64,000 nt of DNA from contig OZ059894.1 of NCBI GenBank assembly GCA_964057225.1, positions 13,898,131-13,962,130 of the forward strand, read 5' to 3'. This DNA is from Auanema rhodensis (Eukaryota; Nematoda; Chromadorea; Rhabditida; Rhabditidae). The notes under the pieces were generated by a model. That model saw nothing but the letters and a program-made list of their open reading frames with translations. It was not told where the DNA came from and searched no databases. Positions 13,407 through 27,586 of this stretch are shown here, in pieces. Position 1 is the stretch's first letter; every line of letters starts with the position of its first letter. The translations under genes and the position numbers were made by a program.

Positions 13407-16400
13407 ATTAGATATCAATTTTCAAATTAATTGAAATAATATTCTAAATCTGTTGAAAGATGTAGACGTCAAGCATTGATATAACCTCAGATGATTGCAA
13501 TCATTGGTGCAATGGTTGTCATACATACATATACTGGTCTCATGTAATTTTTTTGTTTCTTTTGAAACACAAAAAGATGTTTAAAATTGTTCAAAAAAAA
13601 TCTGTTATTATGAAAATTCGAATATATTTTTCAAATAGATGAATAATACTTTCTTTTTTTTTTTGAATTATTTTCAACCTTTTTTTCAAACCGAAAGAAT
13701 ATAATATCTTATTCTTTTTCTCTTCTTTTCAACAAAAATGTTTCTTTTTTTTAACGCATTTATATATTTTTATGAACATTTAACATTTTCTTTTGTTTTA
13801 AAAGATTTTTTTTTCTTTGAACATTGTCCTTTACATATATACATATATAAATACATAGTATATACTAACTATATACATATGTATATGGGTCTTAATGAAT
13901 ATTATGTTAAGAAATTATTCAATCACCCCCGGGTAGTAAATGATTTATTATATGTTATAGATTATACGTCATGAATTTATTAAAGTTTTATCATGGATTT
14001 TTTAAATTTAAATATAATAAAAACAAATAATAGCAATTCGGAATATCAGAATATAAAATATGTTAAAATATACAAAAAAAAAGAACTAAAAATCATATAA
14101 ATTTTTTATTTTTTATTAAAATTTTTTGAAAGAAATTAATATTATGTTAGATAATCTTTATAATAATTTGCTTCTTATTATTAATTAAAACAATAGAGAA
14201 AATAAAAAGATAAACTATTCATTGACTTATTGTCTCTTATCTTCAAATATTCTTTGAAATGCTTGTTCAAACTCTAAAAAATAAGTTTTATCTTTTTGAT
14301 AAGAAATATCAAAGTAAAATGTAGTCTTTGAACGTGATGAACTTGAACTATATTTGCAAGAAAATGATAAAAATGAAAAATGTCAATTTATTTATTAAAA
14401 TAATTAATTTTTGAATTAATAGAATTTGAATATATAATTTTCCATCAAAAAACGTTTCATATTAATTGCTAATTATATAAACTATTTGATGAATATATGG
14501 AAATATTTTAATATAAAATTATTCTTCTTGAAATATTCTTCTTATCAAAATATCATAAACATTTTTAAAAACATATATATTGTAATCATTTGTTTTATTA
14601 TTTCATTTATATTATTTAATGAAAGCTAAATGTTATGCTAAAATACACACGATTGAATATTAATCTTGAATGAGAGTTCAATGTTACGTCTAGTCTAGAA
14701 TGAGCTTTAACCTATGCTTTTACCTTGTCTGAAGCACTAGATATAGGAATATCTCGATAACGTAAAGTTCATACTAAGGTTTTTAACATAATTTTTCTCG
14801 AACCACTAACCTATGTCTAAAAGAGTGGAACATAAGCATAAACCTCCTTACATATATAATATATATATGAATTAGTTTCCATTCAGGGTAAGATTATTCA
14901 TATATTATAAAAAAAAATTAACATAATATTAATATAAAATACAAATAAACATATAGTTAACATACTTATAAATATGTATTCATCTATGTATGTCTACTTC
15001 CTTTTTTAAAATTTTATTATCAAATTAACAAAAATTATTTATTAGTTTAAAATATATAATTATACATATTATTGATAACAAAAAAAAATATATATTCTAT
15101 TCATATAGTAATTGTTTTTTTATAATTAATATTAATAAATATTTATCATAAAAGATAAGATTACTATATGTAATTGTATATTAACATATGTATATTATAA
15201 TGTTTTTTTAAAACAAATAGATTAATATTATTATAATTTTTATATTTATATTGATTATAATTAAAATTATAAATTAATTTTAATGTTTAATGTTCAATGA
15301 CCTTTATTCTGTATTTAAAGTTCGTAAAGAAGTACATTGGTTGACCATATTTAAATTAATCGGTACAAGCAGAATTCAATGAATCAACTTCTGTAAAAAC
15401 ATTTTTTCAACATAAAATTAAATATTTTAAAAACTTATTATAACAAATGATTATCAGCTGTTATTAAATGATTCCTGTTAAATTTTAATCAAATACATAT
15501 ATGTAATATATATATTTGTCAAACAGATTATATAAAAATGAGTTTGAAATCAAAAAAAAAAGATAAAAATGGTTTCAGTTTGTATTCTTGTGTTTCTTTT
15601 CGAACTAAATAAGTTATTTATCATCAATAATAATATTACACATGAAGATATTAATATGATATCCACAACATTTTGTAAAAACATTTTGTTGATAATAATC
15701 ATTCATTTGAGCAACTTTGAATATTAATTAATATAAAATATATAATCTTACTTGTAAATTCCATGAAGAAAAACATTTACTTTCATATCATTGTCCCATT
15801 TATCAAGATTAACTTGATTATTAGAACGACAGCTTTCAATACAAAAGAAGTTTTGCATAAGAACTATAAGGAGAAAGAAGAAGAAGAAGTTGAAAGATTA
15901 CTTTCAATTTACTATCAAATCCAGCTCCATATTGATATTGGGTAAATCAGCTAAATCAATTTGATAATCATTAGCTTTAGTACTAAGCTCCAAGATCAGC
16001 ATAGAGTTAAGCATTTTATCAACTTAAGTAATATATAAAGTGTTGATGTTGGAGCATATTTTTGCTCAAATCCGATTTTCAGACATTTTCATGCTTTCGC
16101 AAAGCAAGAATATATCTTAGCTAACGGAAAACTCGTCATTTTTGAAAATCTCCAATTTTCGGATCATTTCACAGGTCTGGGAAAATTGGATTTGAAAGTG
16201 TATGTAGAAAATGAAAAAAACAAAGTATAGCTATATGATAATATTAAATATAAACGTCATTCATTATTCAATTATTTATTAAAATTATAAAAGTTGTACA
16301 GATAATATTGCATAAAACTTTAAAAGTTCAAAAATACTTAAGCATTATAAAACTAATATACCCGTGTTTGGAACAGAGAGAGAGAGAAAGTGATGAAAAA

Positions 16401-16600
16401 ATAGAAAAAAATATTATAATAATGGAAAATGATGAAGAATAGAACATTCAAGGAATCAAACAGTACTGGAAATTAGTTTGAAATCTCACACAAAATTAAT
16501 TTTAAAGAATTAAATATAAATAAATTATATTTAATTTTAAAAAATTAATCTGATTGACCCCGTAAATAATAAAAAGTTGGATTTATATAATAATATATGT
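13407..16600. other. AT-rich intergenic region with an inverted repeat
   Basis: No coding exon is supported. The sequence is very AT-rich, with long stretches of A/T only near 15000-15300. It contains the inverted repeat annotated separately at 16066-16195. Confidence 0.6.
16066..16195. repeat. Inverted repeat with about 20-nt arms and a nested hairpin
   Basis: The left arm at 16066-16084 (TCAAATCCGATTTTCAGAC) pairs with the right arm at 16175-16195 with a few mismatches and a two-base insertion, across a loop of about 90 nt. Inside the loop, near 16101-16115, TGCTTT and AAAGCA flank CGC and can form a perfect six-base stem. It could be a small MITE-like element, a terminator-like structure or chance; no target duplication is evident. 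Confidence 0.45.
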
Positions 16601-18615
16601 TTAGGCTACGCTTTCTATTTTCTGCTTGTCAGGCTTAGCAACATATTCTGGATATGTTTTCTGTGATTTAGCCCACCACTGAACTTCGGCAGATCCCCAA
16701 AGATTGAAAACAATAAGAGGCAATAAAGCTATGACTGTTGAAATATAGAAAACGGTATTCCATTCCACAGCTGTTCCTGCCTAGAATTAGAAAAAAAACA
16801 TAAATAAATCTTGATATGATGCTAAGAAAAACCTGTACAATCCATTTGGTGATTAGAGGATTGACGATTCCGGAACAAGCGACGAAGAAAAACGCGAAGC
16901 CGGTTATAGCTCCAGAATAGGCAGGAGCCAATGAGACGAGAGCTGTCTGACAACCAGGTGTATGAAGACCTATAATAGATTAACGGATTAAAACCATAAG
17001 TATTTATATTTTCATATATTATATATTATATATTATAGTAAACTAACCAGCTGATGCCATACTAAGACATAAGAAGAGAACAGCTAATGGTGCACGAGAT
17101 GAATCCAATAATGTGGATGTGAAGAGGAAAGCCCCTAATCCGAGTGATGCAAGAGAATTCAAAACCTGAAGATGATTATTAAGATTGAACTTTGAATCTT
17201 CGTAAATGCTCTACCTTGCAGATAGTGCTTCTTTTCCATTTGGTATGACGTTGAAGCCAAGTATTAGCATAGCTGCTAGCTAACTTTGATAACCAGAGTG
17301 AAGCTGTTGGTAAAGCCGAAAGAATACCGTTCTGAGTTGAAGTATAATGATGAACATCATGAAGATAACTATAAGATTATATATAAATATAAAAGAAGAA
17401 AATATCATATATTTACCTGGGCAAGAACATAATCATAGTCATTAATGGGAACTCATGACATACAACAGCCAGTACAGAAGCCCATACAGGTCCTGATGTT
17501 ATAATACGAAGCCATGGAACCTAAAACAATGATTTCAATATTCAAAGAATATTCTGCAAAAAAATAACATACACGTCTCTCTGTTCGTTTCTTTCCAACA
17601 TCTTCATTTGAGTTAGCCATAGTAATAAACTTAAGCTCAGCATCAGCAATACAGCTTTGTTTGGATGGTTTGTCAGCACCTACATAGCTAGATTAGCAAG
17701 GAAAACTTCAATTTTGCTTACCAATGACCGAATAAACAATAATAAAGAAAGCTCCTACAATAGCTGATAAATAGAAAATGGATGGCCATCCACCGAAGAG
17801 AACAGTTTGTGAGCATAATGCTCCTGCAGTTGGAATGATAATAAGGGTTCCTGTAAATTACAAAATGAGCAAATAATCTAAGTTATAATTTGCCATCATC
17901 AGGTTCTGCTTTGTTATTATTTTGAACTAACCAAGTTGTCGGCCACCAGTAGCTAAACCTAACGCATAACTACGTTCAGATGTAGGGAACCATCGAGTAA
18001 TGAGCGAATTGACAGCAGGTTGAAGCAAAGCATCGGCTAAACCGACTAAGAAACGTCCGGCAATAGCAAAGTAAACACTGAAAATAGAACAATTGAATTA
18101 AGAATTTGAATGTTTTCGTCAAAACCTTTTAGGCGCTAACACAGGAATGAACACATTAGCCAATGAAGCAATAGTTACACTGGCTACAATCATGTATTTG
18201 GCATTAAACTTATCAGCCAAAAATCCTGTTAAAAGCATAAAAAGAAGCCCAAGATTGAACGCTGAGAAGATATAACCCTATTTAATACATAAAAATAAAT
18301 ATTTGATCCAGATTCTTTGATATACCTGTTGATCAGCTGTCCAATTAAGTCGAGGTGCTCCTACAGTTTCAGTCTCGTTATCCATGTATTCGCTTGAGTT
18401 AACCATACAAACAATAGCCATTCCCATATTACTATTCATCATATGAACACTAAAATGATAAATTATATGATATAGTTTAAAAAAATTGTATATTACCTAG
18501 CAAAACATAAGCATAGTAAACTAGCGGTTAGTAATCTCCAACTGGGAAACCATCTGTAAACGATGGGACGTGTAACGGGTGGAAGACCGTCGGAAACTGG
18601 ATGAACTACGGACAT
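16601..18615 (-). CDS. SLC17-family anion/phosphate transporter (sialin/VGLUT-like)
   Basis: A multi-exon minus-strand gene coding for roughly 480 aa with about 12 membrane segments of the major facilitator superfamily. The N-terminus (about residues 10-25) has RPIVYRWFPSWRLLTASLLC followed by a segment with NSNMGMAIVCMVN, the order typical of SLC17 proteins. The MFS signature appears as GFLADKFNAK after TM2, and there is a GRFLVGLADALLQPA segment in TM4. The C-terminal half has the TPGCQTAL and SGAITGFAFFF stretches characteristic of TM9-TM10 in this family. SLC17 members carry organic anions, glutamate or phosphate across plasma, vesicle or lysosome membranes; the substrate here is unknown. 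An acceptor (ATTATAG) lies 14 nt upstream of the ATG. The stop codon follows a soluble tail ending KPDKQKIESVA. Confidence 0.88.
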
Positions 18616-21600
18616 CCGTAGTAAATGATCTATAATACATAAATTAAATATTATTAGTAAATTATGTAGTAATTAAAAAGAATATATGAGTTGTATCATT
18701 TGTGAAGATGGACGAAAATCTTGCAAGTCAAACTAGAAGTTGCTCGAAACTTCACGGATTCATTCTGAGCTACACGTGGTTGGAGCAATACGCCTGAGGT
18801 ATTTATATGAGCTCATGAGCTCTTATGTTGACTGAGAAAACTAATGAAAGACCAGTCTCTTCGGTAGTCGTCTTGTGGCAGTCGCATAGATTGCCCGAGG
18901 GCAGAACTGTGAGCTGCGCGAGAGAGACCACAACAAGATGATAGAACAGAGAAAAAAAAGAAAGAGCAAGCTGCAATTCAGTCAACTGGCCACCGATTCT
19001 GCTCTGCTAACTCCCATACCTCCAGATTTTCATATTCTCTCTTAAGTTTGAACCTCTTAGAGATAGAGCACGAGCATTATAAACCATACTCTAATAGGAT
19101 GCTGAGAAACAGCAGCAAAACAACACTCAAGTACTATAAACTGAAGTGAGAACTCTTTAAAAGTCAAACGCAATCTACAAAAAAACATTTAAGAACGAAA
19201 TCGTTAACTATGTATATAGTTAACTACTAGCTATATTGTGTTTTTCCCATTTTTTGCACAAACTTGTCTTTCCAAACCCAATACATGTGTGAAAAGATGC
19301 TTCTAAAACAATAGGCGTTGGATCATGAATTTCGTTTTTTCTCAGAGCAATAAGCCAAACATCTGCCGGACCAGATCGCTAAACGTGTCTTTTGTGCATG
19401 TAACATGAAACAGAGCAAGCAATCTTTAGATTCCACATCCAGAAAAAAGTCAAGTGTTCCATTTGACGTCAAGCTGGATGCTTACACGTCCTTTATTTAT
19501 TTGTTTGATTATTTGGACGTGTACATTATCCCACATAGTTTTAACTACCAACCAGAACTTAAAACGATCCAATTGCTTCTAGTTTGATGGCTACGACGGT
19601 TAAGACAGTAGCCATAGGACGATAACGAAGATGACGATTGTCTATCCGTTTGTCCGGCTGTCCGTCAGAATATGACAATAATCACAACGAAATCAAAAAT
19701 ATTGAGGAAGCTATAATGAAATCCAGATGCAATTGTTGATATGTTGTTTGCACTTTTGGAATGATTTGACGGCCGAATGAGTCCATCAATCGCACAGATC
19801 ATCCAGTTTTCATAGGCATTCGTAAACCGTTTGTAGCTCAAGTAGCATCGTCATCATTGACAGAATCTGATTCAAATGACGTATACACAGATCTTTGTTC
19901 ATCATTGAAGAAATCATTCATTACGTCTATATTGAATAGGATAACATCACTGACTCATCATAATCTCTGTATGTGTGCCACGTCACTTCTTCACTTGCCG
20001 GAGGCAATTTTAAGATAAAATAAGCACTTCGCTCAAGTTCTATGTCTATATGACTGTGAAAAATGACAGAAATTTGCAAATCAAAAGATTAAATACAGTA
20101 ATCTATATATACACGTGAAACATGTTAAAATAAATATTTCATTTTGAAACATATTATACTCTTTCTTTTTTATTTTTTATTTAAATTAAAAAGTTTTAAT
20201 TCAAATTTAATTTAAAATATTTTTTTGAATTAAAATTTATAACTTCCAGTAAAAAAAAAATTTAAGATAAAGATAAAGATAAAGATATATTTTTATCTTA
20301 ATCTTTAAAATTTAAAATAATTTATAAACAGATGACACATACCTAATTTTTGCAAAACTCCATCTGTATCCTTACTTTGAGTCAATTTCGTTATTATACC
20401 CATTTTATAAATGAATATAATATATTATTGTTTAATAGAACAATAATAATGATGAAAATAATTGAAAATTAGCAGCAGAAATGAAAGAGAAATTGTCAGT
20501 TTGATGCATTTCGTGAGCATCTTTTTCGCTTTAAATATGAAGTCGAGAGCTTAAGCTTACAGTGCAGATTACGTAATTACGTGAGAAAAAAGGAAATTCG
20601 GTATTAGAAGCTTTAAGGATAAAGAAAAAAGCGAACCGAAATGACGACTTATATTTACCAAACATAGGCAAATAATACTAAAAAACGTTACATTGTGTTT
20701 AATCTAAAGTAAGTTTGTAGTAATCACATAGTTTTAAGTTGTTTAAGCTGGCCATATTCTGAGCATTTTTCGTTTCTCGCTTCTATGTTCTTCGTATACG
20801 CATTCTCGAGCTTTGAATTTTGCCGTTTTTGCGCATTTTACACGTAATTCGGTGTTTAAACTTTACAATTTACTGCTTTTCATATATGTTTTTCCTTTCT
20901 TGTATTTTATCGCTAATGGGTAAATTCAAAAAACGTGCAGCCGAGAAAGGAAATCTTTATATGAGTCATAGTAAATAATATAAACTCATAGTAATTATTT
21001 AAAATAAATTTAATTTTTTTATTAATTAAAAATTATTTTATAAATTTATATAATTAATCTATATTTATTATAAATTTAATTATTAATAGATAGTTATTTC
21101 TGTTTATTTCTCTGTTAAAATAACCTTTATTAAACAATAACGATCATTTAGATTAACAAAGAAGTGCAATAAATCTTTCGAATTTTGCGAAAAATTTTGC
21201 ATTATTTGAAAAAATATAATTAGTTAATGTACTATTTATATTTATTTAATCTTTTTTATTTAAAAAAAGCTTATTATATATATGAGAATTACTGAAATTT
21301 TTGTAAATATATGTTCAATCAACATCAAAAGAATTTCATTCTGCAAGAATATTATTTATAGAATTCTTTTATCTTTTAAAGTTTAAGATGAAACTCTATA
21401 TACTTTTCAATCTTGTTAATCTACTGATAAACTTCTGTATTTTTGAGAGACAATGATTCTCAACGGCGCCGAAGTGACTGTAGCTTGTCTTCCCATACCT
21501 CATTCCTTAGTTTCTTATTGGTTTCTCGTTCTTTCGAACTCCTTCACTGCTTCTCTTCGATTTACCCTGTCTCTTAATATTTCTCTCTCTCTCTCTCCCC

Positions 21601-24600
21601 TTCTCTCTTTCGTTCACTTTTCTAAAGATAGTTCGAACTGTCCTTAGACATTTCATATCATCAACTTAACTCATTACTAGTAACGTTACAATCTCAACTT
21701 CAATTTTCGAGAAAAAAAAACAAATATTGGCTGAACCTCACAAACTTTTCTTTTTTTTTCTTCAAATCTTTAGCAAATTTACTATTTTCTCTTCTTTTTT
21801 TTTACATTTCACTTAATTTATATGTAAAAATGACTCATGCATATATGTATTTCTTCAGAATCCACCCACATCTTTTCATCTAGTTCTTCTATTCAACAGT
21901 TTTCATAATTTTTATGATAACAAGTGGGTTAGTAGGTACTACTTGTGTATACCAATCCACTACAAATTCTGAGAATACAAAAACTTTCAAAATCTTCAAA
22001 AAGTATCATCATACTCCTTCAGATTTCCCTCAATCTCGTTCTCCCTCATTCGCCCCCTCCTTTCACCTCTTCTCTTTGTTTTTTTTCTCTTCAACTTTCA
22101 AAAATTGTCCGGAGATGTCTCCCATGATTGAATTCTTAACTTTTGAATATTCTTATCCATAGCCGTATTTGACCTTTTCCATATGAAGCGCCGGACTGTC
22201 TGAGCAGTGAAGAGCTGAACAAACGAACAAATTCAGAGGAACAAGAAGAGAAGTCGTCCGATCTATCGATCAGCTACTGATTTTTCAAAAGCAGAAAGCT
22301 GAAGTGTGACAAAGAGGTGAAAAGATAAAAAGAAATAGAGAGAATGTTAAAAAGAGATCAGCAGAGAGAGAGACGGAGAGAAAGAGAGAGCATGTTAAAG
22401 GAACAGAAAAAAGATTTTGTATGTAGAGAGAGAGAAAATGAAAATATGGAGCCCGGAACAGAAGAAATATCATCTTACGCCAAGAAGAGCGCATCTATGA
22501 AAACCATTTTCTGACCAGTAGATATAATGATTCATCAAATGGAACTTCTTCTCTTATTTCACTTGAAGTTTGCAAAAAGAAAATCCAAATAGATGATGGT
22601 AATCGACTAGTTGTGTTTGGACATAGAGCATCTTTAAATTTCGAAAGCGAAAGCTATAAGATGAGGTCAAGCTGAGGTTATTCATCATCATTATATACAT
22701 ATCTTTCTTTCTTTTTTGAAAAATTAAACAAAGAATATGATTTTTGACTTCAACCTACTGACGATTGTCTTATATTTTTCAAAAATGATTTTAAAAAAAT
22801 AATATAAATTTATTAAAATACTTTCAAATTCTTATATTATTTCTTTTTTTATATTAGAGAACATGATGAAAACTTTGAAAGTACTAATCTTTATTAGATA
22901 TTACTAGAAGTCAACTATCTTTCATGGCAAACCCTAACTGCTGCCGATCCCTGCTTAGCTCATCTGCCTGAATATCTCGGCATCAAACGAACTTTTGTTT
23001 CGTTCGTCATCGACCTTCTCCTCCGAAATATTCATTGGACTTCCAAAAAAGTAAATATGTTGAGAAGAAGCTTGTTTGATTCTCTATTTCATCATCTCCG
23101 TTCAGTTTTCGGAGAGAGAAAGACAAAACGATCTGATGAGGAACCAGAGAGATGGACAGAGGAGGAAACAGGTGGGGTCATCTAATCTATGGTAACAGAC
23201 AGAGGTCTTCACCATCTCCGGCTTATCCTTTTTTTCTCCAAAAGGAAACATCGGAATTCCGGACCGGTTTCCGGACAAAACTGCTGGTATTCTGTTTAAC
23301 AGCAGGAAGAACACCATATATGAAGCTTCTAAAATATATTTGGTGACGTTATCTGATTACCTTCCGATCAAATGCTGATTCCAGCTTCAGAAGTATTATT
23401 TTCAAATTCTCTACTGTATCTACGATTATCACTCTCCCTCCTTTTCAAAATTTCACAATTTGCTGTGATAGACATGAAATAATTTTGAATTATATATATG
23501 ATATACATACATAACTATGTTATATCTTACAAAAAATAATATTTTATAAAATAAGAAATGAGAATACATATGATATCACAGATATTTACAAAAAAAAACA
23601 TTGAATTTGGATGATTTGATATTATTCAGTTTAAACTTAAATTAATTTTTAAAACTTGTTTGATAACAAAAAAAAACATAAAATTTGTTTAGAAAAAAAT
23701 GTATAATTTGATTGCATAAAATTAATTTTTATAAAATAATTAAAAGACAAATTAAAATAAATTAAACGTTTAAAAATCTATAATATCAAGATACATAGGT
23801 GTGATCTTGCCTACAACATATGAATAACGACTGCTTTGAACATGTCAGTTTTAGATTAGATTTGCTCTTTTCTCTTTCTCTCTATTTTCTGGATTATGTT
23901 GATGTTCACCTCGGTCATCTGGTCGTCGTTGTGACAGCTTCACAGCCACAACATGGTCAGAAAGCTGGACCTGTAAGTGTCAGAACAGAACGAGATTCCA
24001 ATCTGTTTCATACAGCTTGAACCTCAGTTTCACAATACATATGTTTGTATTCTGTTTTATTAAGACAAAAGGCTTTGAATTACCAATAAGAAATAAAATG
24101 AAATATTTGTGAATCAAATGAATCGTTTAAGTTATAGAAAATTCTTAATATTTTAGGGAAAAAAAACGTTTTGTCTTCACAATATACTTCATTTTTTCTT
24201 ATAATTTCCCTTTTTTCCAGTTTGTAGACTATATATTTTTTCTTAAAAATAAATCAAGACTACTGAATCCTGAATTCTGAAGTCTTAGACGAACATAACC
24301 TTCAGCTTCATGACCAATTGTCTTTTGTATGTTCTTCTCAAGTTCTAGTCATCTATATCAATCGTCACTGCCGATGTGCAAGCAATATCAGGTCCAGAAG
24401 ATTACGATTTGAAAACAAACTTGAATACAAACAAAGTCTTCGGAAACCCAGAAGGCTAATAGCAATGCATACGACGCAATCATTGACACTGTACAGACAT
24501 TATCGCATCTGAATTTCATTTGGTCATGTTATCAATCATCTATGGTTTGATCCCAATATTCCATATTATTCAATATTTAAAAGTTGTGTATAGTATGATT

Positions 24601-27586
24601 GCTTTGGTATTTATTGAAATTAGTCAGCTTGTTATGATATGAATAAACGATGAAATCATCTGAAAACTTGACGTCAAAACTGATGACGTGATAGTTTCCT
24701 GAGTGTTATGTTTTGGTCTTCAGAATATCATCAGATTTACCATTTAGCTGTCAGATTGTATGCACATAAACGATTGTAGACGTAGTTAACTGTTATGCCA
24801 ACAGTGATAATTCTTCAGTTTTTCCTGAAGACGTCAGATACCGCAACAAACTAGATTTCTGTGTTACGCAGTCAATCGAGGTAAGACTCGGACTGTTTTC
24901 AATTGACATTGACTTGAAAAACCGGGAGAAAACAAAACAAAGCCAAAAACAACTAGAAGACTTTTCGCCCAACACAATTCAACGATATTCTTGATTACAA
25001 AAACAACATTTATATTGGAAATTGAAGGACTTTTGTGACATCAATTGGACTATTTTCATACTAATATGTAGTAAAAATAGTCAAAAAAGACAAAATAATA
25101 GAATGAGATAAGTATTTTTATAAATAATTTTCTATTTTCTTATATTTTTCTGTCGTCAGCAAATTTCTTACTCATTTACAAGACGAAAAATTCTTTGATG
25201 TAGAGTGACAAACGAAAAAAACTGAAATTCCGTTCAAGATGTCAGATTGAGCTCGTGCAGTTCCTCTTAAGTTCTCTGTTTTACCAAAGTTTTTCATTCT
25301 CATCTTCCTGTCTGCTCTCAAACTGTTGCCAGATATGATCTCTGCTCTCGATGAACTTCTACCTCTAATCTATCTCAAATTTCTTAAATTTATATTGAGA
25401 GTCTAGACAAAGAAAAAATAGAAAAATGAAAAGAAGCTTTGCTCGCAGTTTTGCAATTTGAAGAGTAGTAAACCCCATCTTCTTTGCTTCCAATTAAATG
25501 CTTATTTCATAATCTTGAAAATTTTGAATGCGAACTTCCTCCCAGATCCTGAACTTGAATGCACTATATGCCAGCAGCTTGGCCAGCTTGGCAAACCGGA
25601 CGTGGTTATAATCTATAGTGAGTGAGCACAACTGACCAACACCATATCATCTTCCGGAGCATTTTAAAGATTCCGCAAGAAAAAACCGGTTAGCTTAGGG
25701 AACGAGCTTCTATTGAGCTTATTATGCCTAAGGGCATCAAGCAAGAACAATTAATTCACGCCACATATTTTTATCTCTCTTCAAATATCATACAGTCCAA
25801 GGAACTTCTTCAGCTTTCAAAACGTGGCGCCGTGAACGTTTCAATCGGCAAGGCGCCGAATCGTCTAGCGCTCTTGGGAGCTTAGAAGGTCGAGATTACA
25901 AAAGAAAAAAGTAATATAAATAGATAAAAATAGTAGTAGAAATATTAAATAAAAGAATAAAATGATATGAAATAATATGAATAATTCAAATTGACCAATA
26001 AAATTTTTTTCAATATGTTTTTTTTTAAAAATAATTTTTTCAAATTAAAATATTGATATGTAAATACTAACCTGTATCTCGATCCAACATTTTTAGAGAA
26101 AATTAAAAGCTTTTTAGTGATTAATTGAATGTAGTGCTAGATTTTGATTAGAATGTCTTTCTTATCTTGAAGCAAAGACAAAGCTGCTGGTTCAAGACCG
26201 GTGGATATGAAGTACAAGAGGGAAGCAGAAGCCGGAATATCCTTATAAGGATGTGTGGCCGAAACAGCGGATGACGAAAGGAGGATTCTTCTTCTATTTC
26301 TTGTATTTCTCCTTTTTCTCCTATTTCTTCTTCTTGTCTGCCGATCGGACCAGATGGAGCTGAGCTGTTGAGAGTTGTTGCTGCTATGTCGTCGTCCTCG
26401 TCCTCGTACTCGTCCTAGTCGTTGTCATCCTCAGTCCCGCCCCACCCGACCCCTGACCTGTATGTCTCTCTGTCTATCTGTGTGTTCATCTTCATTCATA
26501 TCACTCTCTATCACCATACTCTCTAGCTTCCATCTCTTGATTTGGCTTCAACTATTTCACTGCGCTGATTGTATCCTACTCTCTCTCTGATTATCACCAG
26601 CAGTTGCTAGACAGTCTGTCTTCTTCGAGGTTATCCGAATCTTTTTCCCGTCAACGAAGTGTCAACGGATGCCCCCCTCCGCGTCTACATCGTCATCTCT
26701 TCCTGATAACTCTTGACGAGGCCCAGTCTTACGTTTTTCGTGCCGTCCGTATCTCTCACAACTACGTCAAGCTTCTGCCGACGTCACACCAACGCCTTCA
26801 TGTTTGTGAGTCATGTGATTCCATGTTACGTAGATTCACATATCAACTTTGAAACCGTTTTTGAAACTCCTGAACTTCATTTTCACATACTATGTGTGCT
26901 ATTCTCTTGCCATCTAGGTCTCCGATTTTGATGGCTCTTCATCACACAATTTGCCCTTTTGTAGAAGCGCCGTAGTTCTCCTCTGCAACAGCTGCTTAGA
27001 GCTTCTACGACTCTTTTAGAATCAGCTAGCTATCATCATAAGCATCGTCGACAACGGCGACCAAAACGATGACTGTGGCTGGGCGGCGACGGCGCGGACG
27101 ACGACGAAGACGGCGCCGGCGTCCGTATTTGCGCGCCCAGCAGGTGAAGCTGCTCGAGCTTCTCCCGAACCGGTCCATCCGGCCTCATATAAACGGCCAG
27201 CACAGCCCCAGCATCAGTCTCTGTTTCTCTTTCTTGAAGCGCTGTGTACTGTCCGTCCGGCCGCTCGTTTCACTATGGGTCCATCCGTCATGCTGTTCCG
27301 TTAAGTTGAATATGACTTTTGAAGCTTCTATAGTTAGATGAGTTGTTTCCATTTGCTAGAATCTAAAGAAGTAGCAATGCCATTATTATCTTATTATAAA
27401 AAATATTATTTTATCTACTAGTTCTTCAAATTTTCATTCAATTTTTGACTAAGATCGAAAGATCAACCTCATTTTTCTCGTATTTTCTCAATCTATTTTC
27501 ATAATTTTTGAAATAATATTTCTTCTATCTCTTTTCACTTTGTTTTATTTAATTGAATTAAAAATTTCAATCTTATTAGATAGAAT
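18616..27586. other. Long intergenic interval upstream of asparagine synthetase
   Basis: About 9 kb between the divergent SLC17 and asparagine synthetase genes. No exon chain could be built. From about 18700 to 20000, 22200-23400 and 24200-25900 the base composition is more balanced than in neighbouring AT-rich DNA, so undetected short exons, regulatory DNA or old mobile-element remnants are possible. Pyrimidine-rich runs lie near 21576-21612, with GA-rich sequence near 22322-22440. Confidence 0.45.
26200..27345. promoter_or_regulatory. GC-rich, CpG-containing block upstream of asparagine synthetase
   Basis: Against an AT-rich background this stretch is strikingly GC-rich, most of all at 27050-27200, where GGCGACGGCGCGGACGACGA-type sequence occurs. 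A TATAAA motif lies at 27188-27193. The block ends about 240 nt before the asparagine synthetase ATG, and the ATG is preceded by a splice acceptor, so this could be promoter plus outron. The Arg-rich frame at about 27069-27341 has no second line of support. A remnant of another gene or of a mobile element cannot be excluded. Confidence 0.4.

Noticed and set aside
25821-25890. tRNA-like or structured GC-rich stretch
   Set aside because: Repeated GGCGCC and a partial B-box-like GGTCGAGAT are seen, but no cloverleaf can be drawn.
27069-27341. Arg-rich open frame in the GC-rich block
   Set aside because: The Arg run comes from CGACG/GGCG repeats, and there is no domain or splice support.
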